Shown piece by piece: positions 47,090 to 60,282 of a stretch of DNA of 64,000 nt (position 1 is the stretch's first letter; each line of letters begins with the position of its first letter). The stretch spans positions 2,201,776-2,265,775 of the forward strand of contig JARFJB010001974.1 in NCBI GenBank assembly GCA_036346205.1, read 5' to 3'. The stretch comes from Vesta saturnalis (lineage: Eukaryota > Arthropoda > Insecta > Coleoptera > Lampyridae). The notes under the pieces were generated by a model. It was not told the DNA's origin, made no database searches, and worked only from the letters and a program-made list of their open reading frames with translations. The translations under genes and the position numbers were made by a program.

Positions 47090-48434
47090 CATCCTTTATA
47101 TTTAGCAGCGTTTTAAATTCTTTGAAAAACTCGTAAAAGCGCTGGGGTAATGCACATTTAAACTCCTCCGTTTCTAACACCATACCTTCACCATACTTCT
47201 AAACCTTTCATGCTTCTACTTTACTACACAATTTTTACAAATTCCTTATTGCTAATACACAGTTTCACCTTTTTCTGTTTTCATTACATAACACTCTAAA
47301 TTGAGTTTTACTGGCTTTATTAACGTGTCCAATCGCTCACACTTCCGCGCTTACTGCTTTCTGTCCAGCTTTGTCAGATGCATAGAAAGGCATTCTCAAC
47401 GAAAACAGTTTAGAATTTGCTAAAAACTACCCCTGGATGATAACCCTGTTGACTTATTTCAGCATCTATTGGAAAAGCTACCTCTAAAAGTAGGTGATTT
47501 AATCGGATTATCCGATTAAATTAAAATAAAAACTGTCTTCTATCTGTACCTTGACCTATTTTCAGATTTCTAAGAGTTCCGGCAAAAGCTTAGACACCGC
47601 TTAACCTTCTTAGCATAAACAACAACCTTCCCATGAGTTGATTTTTAATAATATGATATCCTTCGAGCCAATAAACTTTAACCCCCTCAGATAAATAAAC
47701 TTTACCCCTGCACAGCCTGGTTCAATTTGTTTTCTGTGGGGGAAACGACTACTGGGTTAGCTGTGATGGGAAACGACTATCTGTATTTGACTATCTGTCT
47801 TAGTGAAACTACCTCCTGCTGTTGGTTAGGATAGTAAGATACTGTAAGTGTGCAATTTAGCCAATACAGGAACCTTGATATACGTTTAGCATAGACAACT
47901 ACTCTCTTGTTTCCACTGATTCTCTTGTTAGAATTGAGCAATAGGAACGCTTGCTTACTATTCCCTTCATGTTTCCACAAACTGCTTCTATCTTTAGATT
48001 TCTAATGATACCCCATACGCGCGACGTGGCTGGAAAACACATCGCAAACCTCAACATAACGTCATGAAATGCCGAAAAAACAAAAAAAACGTTGTAAAAC
48101 GTCGTAACACCAAAACATAGATACATGGATATATAGATACACACAGAACCAATAAAAGCACCGTTTAACCTTAGGAATTCTAAGAATACCCTAGCAGGTC
48201 AGCTTGATTTCCAATGATTGTAATAACTTCTAAGAATCGACGAATTTTAACCTTGAAGCCCGGACCGCGTGCGTGCACGTCGGATTAGCTAACCTTCAAT
48301 TGGAATACTTTGGATCAGGATCGGTCCTATATCGTAAACTTAATCCCCCACATGTAGAATCCAGCGTCCAATCAGGAGACCGAAAACGTCAAGAAACATC
48401 TATCTGTATTTGGGAAACGGATCCAGTTCTTGGG
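47090..48434. repeat. Inverted duplication, first right copy
   Basis: Reverse complement of 44300-45650, nearly identical. The copy ends abruptly at a long (AT)n run. Confidence 0.88.
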
Positions 48435-48435
48435 A

Positions 48436-49644
<1,209 letters not shown>

Positions 49645-52600
49645 TTAAATAAATCTGTATTCAATAAGTTGTGTATAGTCCAATTTCGCCTCTTTAAAGC
49701 CAGTTGAAACGTACGTCAGAGATTCTATTTCCTTATGGGAGATTACAATTTCCTAATTCAGTGTTTCGATAGATTAAAGTACATAACATATATCGCTACC
49801 TCTAAAAGTAGGTGATTTAAGCGGGTTATCCGGCTTTTCTATAATATAAAAACTGTCTTCTATCTGTACCTAGACCTAATTTCAGATTTCTAAGAGTTCC
49901 GGCAAAAGTTGAATCAATTTAGATACCGCTTAACCTTCTTAGCATAAACAACAACCGTTCCATGAGTTGATTTTTAAGAATATGATATCCTTCGAGCCGA
50001 TAAACTTTAACCCCCTCAGATCAATAAACTTTACCCCTGCACGGCCTGGTTCAATTTGTTTTCTGTGGGGGAAACGACTACTGGGTTAGCTGTGGTGGGA
50101 AACGACTATCTGTATTTGCGGAACGGTTATCTGTCTTAGTGAAACTACCTCCTGCTGGTGGTTAGGATAGTAAGATACTGTAAGCGTACAATTTAGCCAA
50201 TACCGGAACCTTGATATACGTTTAGCATAGACAACTCTCTTGTTTCCACTGATTCTCTTGTTAGAATTAAGCAATACGAACGCTTGTTTACTATTCCCTT
50301 CATGTTTCCACAAACTGCTTCTATCTTTAGATTTCTAATGATACCCCATACGCGCGACGTGGCTGGAAAACACATCGTAAACCTCAAAATAACGTCATGA
50401 AACGCCGAAAAAACAAAAAAAAACGTTGTAAAACGTCGTAACACCAAAACATAGATACATGGATATGTAGATACACACAGAACCAATAAAAGCACCGTTT
50501 AACCTTAGGAATTCTAAAAATACCCTTGCAGGCCAGCTTGATTTCCAATAATTGTAATAACTTCTAAGAACCGACGAATTTTGATCTTGAAGCCCGGACC
50601 GCGTACGTGCACGGCGGAATAACTAACCTTCAATTCGTACACTGTGGATCAGGATCGGTCCTATATCCTAAACTTAATCACCCACATGTAGAATCCAGCG
50701 TCAAACCAGAAGACTGAAAACGTCAGGAAACGTCTATCTGTATTTGGGAAACGGATCCAGTTCTTGGGGGAAACTACCTCATCCTGAGACGGCTCCTGGT
50801 TAGGACACTATTATTATGAATCCACATACTTTTTTATTATTATAAACAATTTAACCAATACAAGAACCACTTAACCTACCTTTTATCATGGACAACATCA
50901 TTCTTCAACAATAACCTGTTTCCATGAACCGATTGGAATTGGTCCTGCTGGTTGATTTAATAACTGATTTAACACCTTGGAGCGACTAAATTGCCTGATG
51001 ACCTTGAAAAATTTCGATCGGATAAAATTAGGTAAGATCGGGATAGCCCGTAGGTTAACACATATGGTCTTGACAATCAAATTGCTTGGAGAGCTTGAAA
51101 ATTTCTAACCACACAACCATTTAACCTTGACCTACTTATTAGCATAAACAACATGTCCTTCCTATGCCTGCGGGTGGAATTGCAAAATGCCGACCGCGAA
51201 ATTTCGATTTGACATGTCTCGCTCGCCTTGAATGGGATGCGACCTTGACCTTGACAAATTCTCGCGTGCACACACACAACGCCAAATAAACGTCAAAAAA
51301 CATTAGGAAACGTCAGGGAAATGTCAGAAAAACGTCAAGGAAACGTTAAAAGGGTCAAAACCCCTCAAAGAAACGTCAATGACGTTAGGGAAACGTCAAA
51401 AAACCATCAAGCAAACGTTAAAAAACGTGAGGGGAACGTCAAATCATAGATTCACACAGAGCCGATAAAATAATCGTTTAACCTTGACCGAGCTGGTAGC
51501 GTAGTGGTGACACGATCTGCTTAGCATTCGGGAGGTAATGGGTTCGATTCCCGTTACCGTCTACCTTGTATGAGGTTTTTTCAGGGGGTTTTCCTCATAC
51601 ACATGTAGCGGCATGATCACTGCGTATATGCACACCGTGTGCGGCTGCTTAGGCGAATGCTAGGGTAGTATCTTCCCCCTCAGAACCCTAACTCCGTTCC
51701 TTCCGATCCTATCCTGACCACACCCATCCTTAATCCCACCATGCATATATACGTAATGTATGTATGTATGCTGGGAATCCATGATTGCTCGGAAAGCCCG
51801 AGCAGCCCTCCCTCCCCCTTGGGAGGGAATGAAGTACGTGGCCTTTTCCTTTTCCTTTTTTCCTTGACTTACACTTTTTATCATAAACAACATCTGCCCT
51901 CGAACTGATTGTAACAAGATACCAATAAATTGTAACCTTGAATAGGTCAATTTGGGCAATACAAGCACCATTTAACCTACCTTTTAGCATAGACGATAAT
52001 ATGTCTCAACTGTAATAACCCCCTGACCTTGAAAATCGATTTCTCTTGAAATAGTGGGGATACATGGAAATAGTACCTTTCACCTTGAGAACAGATTTCT
52101 GGGAATTGTAATAACTTCTAAGACTTATACAAAAGTCACTAATTGGTTATTGATTAGGAATTGAGTTCCAGGAATACCCTGCAGGCCACCTTGAGAATTG
52201 TAATAACTGAATTAACACCTCGGCTCAGCTAAGAATAGCCTGCTTGAAAGCCATGTGACCTTGCTGCCCCCTGCAGGAGACGTTGAACATTTCCCGACAT
52301 ATGACGTATACCTGAAAATAGAATCCCCACACCTACAACTTGACAGTATATTTAATATCTCTGACCTTGTGAATTCCATGAATTAGCACCTGGGGTTGAG
52401 CAAGAATTGCTTGGTGACCTTGAAGAATATACTTTACACGTTGTACGAGGAGACCTTGAAAACCATGTACTTGGACGCAAGCAACGAGATGACCTTGAAA
52501 AAACATATACTTTGATATAGGTAATGTGTACAATGACCATAACTTTGAAAAACCATGTCTTTGAACGTGAACAATCTGGACCTTGAGGAATATACGTATG

Positions 52601-54170
52601 CAATGTGCGACAATTGGTACCAATATGTTTTGGGTGTTGACCTAGATAACAATCTATTTTCAGATTTTAATTGGAGAAGGTTGGGTAATATCGGGGCACC
52701 CCTGCAGGTTAACGCATGACCTTGACTCAGTCAAAAATTGCTTGAATAAAAGCCACGTGGCGTCATTGATTAGGAATGCTGCTAAATCTGACCTCCCGAT
52801 ATAAAGTCTCAACCAGTTTGGTGACATAACCCTGAAAAATAGAATCCCCCGCACCTTGAAAAGTCTACTTGAATACCCTGTGCAGCTGATTTCTATGAAT
52901 TATGAGCCGACCAGGATTGCTTCAACATCGCCTTTGTGCTTAAAATTTGATTCTTCAGAGGTGTGTGACCTTGCAGGGAAAGTGTACGTGACCTAATTCA
53001 CTTGCGGGTTTTCCTTAATACGTGACCTTAAAGAATATATACAGACAATGTGTGTACGCAATGGCCTTGAAACCGAGAAAGTGGATCCTATAGTGTACGT
53101 GAGCTTGGAGAGCATCCTCCTATATACCTTTAGCGGCCATGTATTGGGATACCCCAACGGGTTAATTTTCTAACCATTGACAACCTATTTGATATCCCTA
53201 CACGTGATTTATAGGAATTATGACCCTGGATCAGCCAAGAGTTACTTAAACAGTGAACCACCTTGTGTGGTGTGACCGTGAAATGGTGAGGGAACGGCTA
53301 CCTGTGTTGGGTAACAGATCCCTGTTTTTAGAAACGGCTCCCCTGTTTTGGGGAACGACTATCTGTCTTTGGGAACTAGGTCCGGTTCTTAGGAAAACTA
53401 CCTCATCCTGGTGATTCAGGACAGCAGTATTATGAATCCACATACCGTAAGCATAATCTTTTTATTACAATTTAGCCAATACTAGAACTTTTACTCACAT
53501 TTTAGCATAGACAACGGCAACCTGCAGGATTTCTCCGACCTTGAGAATTAACGTCTTGTCTCAGCCAAGAATTGCTTGGGTGACCCTCAAAGGTAGAATC
53601 CCTCACACCTTGAAAAATCCACTTAACACCTCTGAGAGTTGATTCACAAGAATTAACACCTTAGCTCAGCTAAGAATTGCTGCATGACCTTGAGGAATAT
53701 ATATAGGCAATGTGTATGATGGCCTTGAGCAAAACAACTTGAAGCGTCGGTTAAATTGCTTGAACATCGCCTTTGTTCTTGAAAATAGATTTCTCAGAAT
53801 TGAGCCTGAAATGGTGTAGGTATCTATATAACGATCTATTTTTAGGAATTATGAACCTATCAAGGCCAGAACACCAGAACACTGGATCGCATTTGTTCTT
53901 TTCTTAGAGGTGTGACCTTGAAAATTGTAAGCATAGACTCTGAAGCGTCGGCTTGAACAAAGGATCGCCTTAGTTCTTAAAAATTGATTTCTCAGAATTG
54001 AGTCTGAAATGGTGGGGTTAGGTAGAAATTGATCTATTTTTAGGAATTATGACCCTAACTCGGTCAGAACAATGGAACTCCTTTGTTCTTTTCTCAGAGT
54101 TGTGACCTTGAAATGGGGGAAACGGTTATGGGCCCACGTAAGCATAATCCTTTTATTACAATTTAGTCAA
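49645..54170. repeat. Inverted duplication, second right copy (longest)
   Basis: Segment 49645-49795 is a direct repeat of 46646-46804. It is then fused to sequence equivalent to 47479 onward, so about 670 bp are absent at the junction. From 49795 to 54170 it is the reverse complement of 41370-45240, more diverged than the first right copy. It has nine exact TGACCTTGA nonamers (all reverse orientation) and a SINE insertion. Confidence 0.85.
51489..51861 (+). mobile_element. tRNA-derived SINE
   Basis: A Pol III type promoter is visible: an A box with TGGTAGCGTAGTGG at 51494-51507 and a B box GGTTCGATTCC at 51541-51551. A tRNA-unrelated body of about 280 bp follows, ending in a (CCTTTT)n-like tail. 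CCTTGAC flanks it at 51482-51488 and 51862-51868. The matching position in the left arm (about 43841-43865) has no insertion, which gives the empty site. Confidence 0.88.
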
Positions 54171-55320
54171 TAGAAGAACTTTAAATCACATTTGACGTTG
54201 AGGTGTGCGAAATATCCTGCGCAAAGCCAACAGCTTATTTTTGACCTAAACCACAGAGTTCAATGAACCTAGCTGGGGATGCAACCTTGAAACCGATGAC
54301 CTTGAAACGGTCAATGAACATTGACCACTAGCATAAACAATAATCTGTAATAGAATACCCCAGCAGGTGACCTTGAGAATAATTGCAATAACTAACTCCT
54401 CCTATCTACGAATTGTTAACTGTGAATGCTCCTGACCTTGAAGAACACCCAATGATCCCATGCACGTACAACCAGCTTAAAAAGTCTATTTAATAACCCC
54501 GACCTTGAGACTTGTAATAAATGAATTAACACCTCGACTCGGCCAAGAATTGCTTGTGGCTTTGAGCGCTTTGAGCATTTGGCCTACGTAAATCTCAGGC
54601 ACATGGAATTTGAGGGACCTATTTCAGAGGTCAATGAACTAATTACGTGAGCTTGAGCGTTTCCTGCCACGTGGCCTTGAAATTTCCCGCCAAATTAACC
54701 AATGACTTGGTGCACTTAAAAATTTCCTGTCACACATGACCTTGACTCTGCCAAATTCCGAGAATTGCTTAGTGATCTTGAACATTTCCTGTCACGTAGT
54801 CTTGAAGGCTTTGATGTAGATAACTTGTGCTTGACGTTGAAAACCGTTGACTTCGACGTTGGGAATGTAAGTCGCCATACCTTGAAGAATATACGCAGGC
54901 AGAGTGGGCTCTTTGAAAACCTTGAGATAGGTAATGGTACTGTGTACGCAGGTAATGTGTACGATGACCCTGAAGGATAGGTAGACAATATGAGAGACCT
55001 TGAAAACCATGTACTTATACGTAGACGATGTGGTGACCTTGAGAAATATATTTCGATGCAGACAATGTGTACGGTGACCTTAACATTGAAAACCATTGAC
55101 CTTGATGTGTACAATATGTACGTGATCGTCAATGACCTTGACCTTGAACACCAGCCTCGAAACTTTTCTAGTGCCGTTTTCAAATCGAGTTACTTCAATG
55201 ACCTTGACCTTGAGGAATATAATTCTATTCGGGCAATGTTTACGATGATCTTGACCTTGAAAACGATGTAGTTGGGCGTAGCGAATGTGTATGTGAGTTG
55301 ACCTTGGGCAAAAACGCTCG
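54171..55320. repeat. TGACCTTGA-rich degenerate minisatellite beyond the right arm
   Basis: Irregular ~43-bp units read like TGACCTTGAAAACCATG, then TAC(T)TGGACG, then AGACAATGTGTACG. Eleven exact TGACCTTGA copies lie here, including overlapping tandem pairs at 55133/55139 and 55199/55205. There is no corresponding sequence left of 41370. Confidence 0.8.
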
Positions 55321-55379
55321 TAGAAAAAGTATAGTTGGAAAGTGAGTTAATACCCCCATAGCATATCTACTTATGTCTG

Positions 55380-55800
55380 AACCACGGATTGGCCACAAAA
55401 CAAGACCGCTCCTCCCAATCTACCTATTTCTGTATTCTATGCAGCAGTACTGCAATTTCCCGTGTTGTGTACTGGCGCGCCATTATGTTGAAACCATGTC
55501 GGTTTCCTGATGTTTAATGGAGACTCTTCTAAAAGCTCTGGTAGCACAGTATCTACAAAAATATGGTAATTTTCCCCATTCAAACGCTCCGATTACATAA
55601 TTTCCTATAGTAGCGGCCCATATATTCCCCACAAAACGTTCGTGTGTATAAACGTTGCACGTAGATTTTGGTGAGCCCACACGTGGAAGTTTCTCAATTT
55701 AATACTCCGTCTTCTCTAACATAAGCTTCGTCCGTAAACAAAATGGTTTTTTGCAGATTACAGTGTAAGCCACTTTGCTTACAATAATTAAAATGGTTTA
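55380..55800 (-). pseudogene. Tc1/mariner-superfamily transposase fragment
   Basis: Read on the - strand: LFTDEAYVREDGVLN (first catalytic Asp), a stop, then YTHERFVGNIWAATIGNYVIGAF (read in pieces), which matches the IWAGIIG-type block following the first Asp in the insect group related to 26735-27741. Later pieces (QHNGAP-like, after frameshift) lead toward a second Asp near 55470. The rest is lost. No terminal repeats were found. Confidence 0.65.
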
Positions 55801-55859
55801 TTTTAATTTGCCTCGGTCTGGATCAATTCGGGTCTTGCCTTAACAAGACGGAGGTGGTT

Positions 55860-56879
55860 CGTATTTTGGTGCTTAACACTGTACACTTTGAATAATTACA
55901 ATAAAATGTTTTAAACATTATTACCTATTTCTTCTATAAAACTAAATAATCAGATACTAAACTAGGTGAATTAAATTAACAGCAAGAACAATTTTATATC
56001 AGGTTAACCGGAGTGTCCTTCCTGGTAGCGCCCGTTTTAGTTGGTGTCCCGTGGACGGTAGTGGTGGAATTATTGGCTCCTGAGACGTTTCTGTGGAAAT
56101 ATAAATTATTGTGGTTCAATTGCTTGTGTGTTATGACCAAAAATCCTGATAATGACGATTTATTTTGATTTATTACGAAAACGCTTAGGCCGGCCCTGTA
56201 AACGGTGGCGTGGTATTTATCAGGTGGCGTTGTGTAATATACTCCGTATTACATAAGCAGGGGACAACGATCGCGCTGCTGTTTGTAAGCAGGTCAAGGA
56301 GAAAAATAAATAATTTAAAGTAACCTTGGTGCGCATGACTAATCTTACATGTGATTTGGCTTTCAGACTGAATAGATGTGAATTCAGTACTTGGAATTCT
56401 TCACAAAGGACATGTTAATATTTATACGTTTCTGAATGCAAATTGTTCGTATGGGTTTGATTGTTTACTCTAACTAATCAGGATGGTCTCAGGATTTCTG
56501 AATTAATTGAGAACGCATTTACATTGATTAATACATAACACTTAATTATGCCCGGAAATGAGACGCATTAATTCTTTATTATTAGAAAACGTTTGTTATT
56601 GTTAAAGGCGTATAACTTTCTTATAAGCGAAACTTATTCTACCTATTAAATACAGGGAAGACGGAGTTTATCACGAACTAATCTACGTTATTTATTATTA
56701 AAAATTGCTTCTATCATTAATTGTTGTAAACGAATTAATCTGAGGCGGGTTTGCATGATCTTTTAGAACTGCATAAACTAAATTAAACAATTCTGTGAAT
56801 TGTTTCAGATGGAATGCAGGTGTCTTAAGTACACGATTATTCTCGGGGTTAAAATGAGAGAATTTACTTGTATAATAAT
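55860..56879. other. Unassigned stretch
   Basis: About 1 kb without clear coding or repeats. A GC-richer part (56020-56280) contains GGTAGCGCCCGT, but no matching long terminal repeat was found. Confidence 0.35.
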
Positions 56880-58140
56880 AAAAAATTCATCCTATCTTCG
56901 AAAATTGGGAGATCAGCTATTAGTTTGAAAGTATCATTTGAGAACTTGAGTGATACTGCATCATTTTGCTTTGCGACGTTTTTCCGTATCTCTCATAATA
57001 GAGGTGTTGGAGGCCAACGCATTTTCCAATATTTACATTTTAATCTCTTGAACTACTCAACGGTTTCGAATTTACTTGATCTTGTTTGAAAGAGCAATTT
57101 ATAACCTGTTGCTTTTTGTTGTAGCGTTTAGTTTTAAACAGATAAGCTAGAGGGCGTTCTGTGCAACGATTATATATCTTTGTGATTCTTTGGAAAAGAC
57201 TATGGTACTATTTATTTGCCAGAACGTTGGACGGCTCAAGGTTACTTGATTATTAATGAAAACCTCTTCGCGATACCCCCTCCGTTCTCGATTTATACGT
57301 TAAAATGTTAAAAATTTGAATACCGAAATAGATTACGGGAAACTGACAACGTGCAGCCGATTCAATCTCCTGTAAGAGTTCGTAAAACACGCACCGAGTA
57401 GAATATTACCAAAGGTTTGGCCTACGTGCAATACGATCCCACTTCAAGCACTAGAAAGATTTCCGACGACTAGGCAGTTCCAAAAACAATTGTCCACCAA
57501 ATTCTTTACAACAGTAATATGCATCCCTACCGCATTGTTTTACATCAGGCATTTAATAATAGTGATTATGATCATAGACTCAACCCTTCTCATTAACTCC
57601 TAAATATGACTCAAGAAAGTTCAGATTATGGAGGGACAAGCCACTACCAAAATTAGATTAAATAAATGCATCGAGAATGATGGAAAACATTTTGAAAGTT
57701 TATTAGCTATTTCTAGCTAAACTTTCTTTGTGTAGGTTTAAGATTTTTATGTTATTGTTCGAGAACGAATGGAGTTATCACGTAGGATCTTTCCCTAAAA
57801 TTTAGATAACTTCAAGCCGCGTAACGGCCTCTGAAATAAATAGTACAGTTCGGTTTAGTTTTTTCCAAAAAATCACAAAAAAATTGTAATCGCTGCGGAG
57901 AACGCCATGTAGTTTATTTGTTTAAAACTAAACGCTCCAACAAAAAACAATTTTCCGAAGAACATAAATTTCTCTTTCAAACGAGGCTAAGAATATGAGA
58001 ATCCGTTGAGTAGTTCAGGAAATATTGAAATATAAATATTGTAAAGCTTCCCCATATTATAAGAGATATGGAAAGATGTCGCAGTAAAATGATGCGGTAT
58101 CGCCCAATCTCCCAAACTATATATTTAAAGCAATAGCTTA
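56880..58140. mobile_element. Foldback / large palindromic element
   Basis: The left arm (about 56905-57330) and right arm (about 57735-58130) are inverted repeats with a ~400-bp spacer. Paired blocks include GAACTACTCAACGG, GTTTGAAAGAG, GGAGCGTTTAGTTTTAAAC/TAGCGTTTAGTTTTAAAC and GTACTATTTATTT. No transposase; exact ends are uncertain. Confidence 0.78.
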
Positions 58141-60282
58141 TCTCTATCTGCAGTCAGCTTCCACCGATACAGAAAAAATTAAACTCGTTTGAAAGAACAT
58201 TTGATCCACTCGGTTTAATTATAACTTATTATATTTATTTTGGTTACGGTGTAAAGTTCTGGGTGAAATGCGGATGACGGTTTATTCGGTACAGGGGTTG
58301 AAGCGGGTAACCGGATTCGGGCGCCACCCAAAAATAAGCTAAAGTTCATGTTGTCTTTGGATCAACTCTGAACTTCGGCTGGCTTACAAACGGACTGCTC
58401 AGGTCTCTCAGTGAAGAATAACTTCAAGGTTTTCTACGGCGAAAACAGAATTAATTCGGACGGTTTAGGATTAGACAAAGATCACGGGTCCCTTTTTACA
58501 AACACGGCTCCTTCACCAATAATGATGATTAAATATACGATTGTTAATAAATACGATCTATCTCAATTTAATTCAGTTTCGGCGGTTAAAATTTAAATAT
58601 ACGGTTACCGGTATCAAAAAAAGTTTTTTACTACAAGTATCAATCTAAATCAAGTACTTTCAAATTTAGTTTCAGAACAAGTATCTCTAAAAGTGAATTT
58701 AATTAACTAATTTAAAACTTCTATTTTACCTCATCTCTCAAATAAGTTCGCTGCCGATCTTTGCAATAATGCAGAAAAAAAGACAAAGAGGACGGAAAGC
58801 CCGCGCGACTGACCTATGTAACGTCGGTGCAGTCGCGGTGGGGTCTGTTGGATATTCCCATCCCTTCTATGACCATTCGGGAGCGTCGGAAGTTATTTTA
58901 ATTAAAATTAGATTAAATACTGAATCTTTCCTTATATCAATACGCTAAGATTGTCGTTAATCAACTAAAGGAGGGGTTGGTACAAAAATATATATCACTT
59001 CCCACACAAAAAATTACTTATTGTACATAATGGCTTAATTAATAATTACGTACACTTCTGTCAAGTTGTACTGATCCTGAAAATCCGTGCTATAAATTTT
59101 CCTATCCTAGTAAATAATTCCTATCAAAACTTATTTCCTATTTCTCTCCACAACTATATTTTCATTATTTATAAATGATATCAGTTGTACACTCCTTTTT
59201 CACTCCATCCCAATTACCTATAAATAGTAGATATCCCGCATTAAACATTCACTCTTAGACTTCTTAGTCTTGCACTTATACTTGATTTTAACTTTTAACT
59301 TATATTTTGTGCCATTATGCCATTATCATTATCCTGACCAGTAACCAGACCAGCCTGATCAATAACCCGAGAAGGGTGCATAAAAGTGACTCGTGTAGGC
59401 GGGCTTTAGTTTGACGCTGTTTACGTCCCGGAAAGCTAAACACTTTTAAACTCATAATTGCCCCTTATCGCTATAGGAACCCATCCACCCATCAGTAAAG
59501 CACGATCATTAGTACAATCTTGGAGGGGATACGCCCCGAGAAGAGTACTTAAGGGTTGTTGAAGGACGTAGTTAATTTGCCTGTGGTTACGCCCCGAATA
59601 CTTAACTACCTAAAATAGCTCCCTTAGCGATACCAACACCAATACCTTTACCGGAAGTTTCGACCCCGAACAGGGTATTAACGGTTAATTCAAATCAGCA
59701 TCTCAATTCAATAAATACATTTTTACTTTGTATTCGACACAATTTCCCCTATACGCCAGATTTAATTTAATTATAAGCAACCCGCATACATCATTCATCT
59801 GTATTTATCGACACTTTCACCCTGTAAATAAATTCCAATCTCCTTTTATAATTTCATTCATCAAAACTGAAGTTCTGATTACTATGTATTCGTAATTTCC
59901 TGATCTTTCCTTAGCATTCAATTAAAGTTGTAAATTGCAAAACCAGGGGCAATATAAACTCACAACTAAAATTTTTTGGAAGCCAGTTGCCTCCTTTCAC
60001 ATGCCTTGGCGTTGGAATGTACTATTTAAAGGATAAAAAAGTTTTGCACAATGGCGGGTAGATCAAATTCCATTGTAGGTACTACCTTGGGACTATTTGG
60101 TTAACATTGTAGAAGTTATTGCATATTTAAGTTCGATTATTAATATGGAAAGTGATCTAAGGAAACTTATTTTGTCTATGTTGATAATATGCGTTGACTT
60201 ACGAAGTCATTGTACATACACCTAAACGGTATCCGGCAGTCGGCAAAATGTGTTAGTGTTTTAATACTGGCATACAGGACGA
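58141..60282. other. Unassigned stretch with a TATA-like site and a repeated CCCCGAA motif
   Basis: No recognisable genes. CTATAAATAGTAG at 59218-59230 looks like an insect core promoter TATA box. At 59410-59700, the motif GTTACGCCCCGAATA (variants GTTTACGTCCCGG, GGATACGCCCCGAG, TTTCGACCCCGAAC) occurs four times. GGGCGCCACCC at 58319 recalls a reverse primer-binding site but has no LTR support. Confidence 0.35.

Noticed and set aside
51487..51563. A tRNA gene
   Set aside because: A and B boxes are good, but the sequence continues into a SINE body with tail and target duplication, and the opposite arm lacks it. It is a SINE head, not a tRNA gene.
58311..58335. Reverse primer-binding site of an LTR retrotransposon (TGGCGCCCGAA on the - strand)
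   Set aside because: No long terminal repeat, gag, protease or polymerase sequence could be found on either side.
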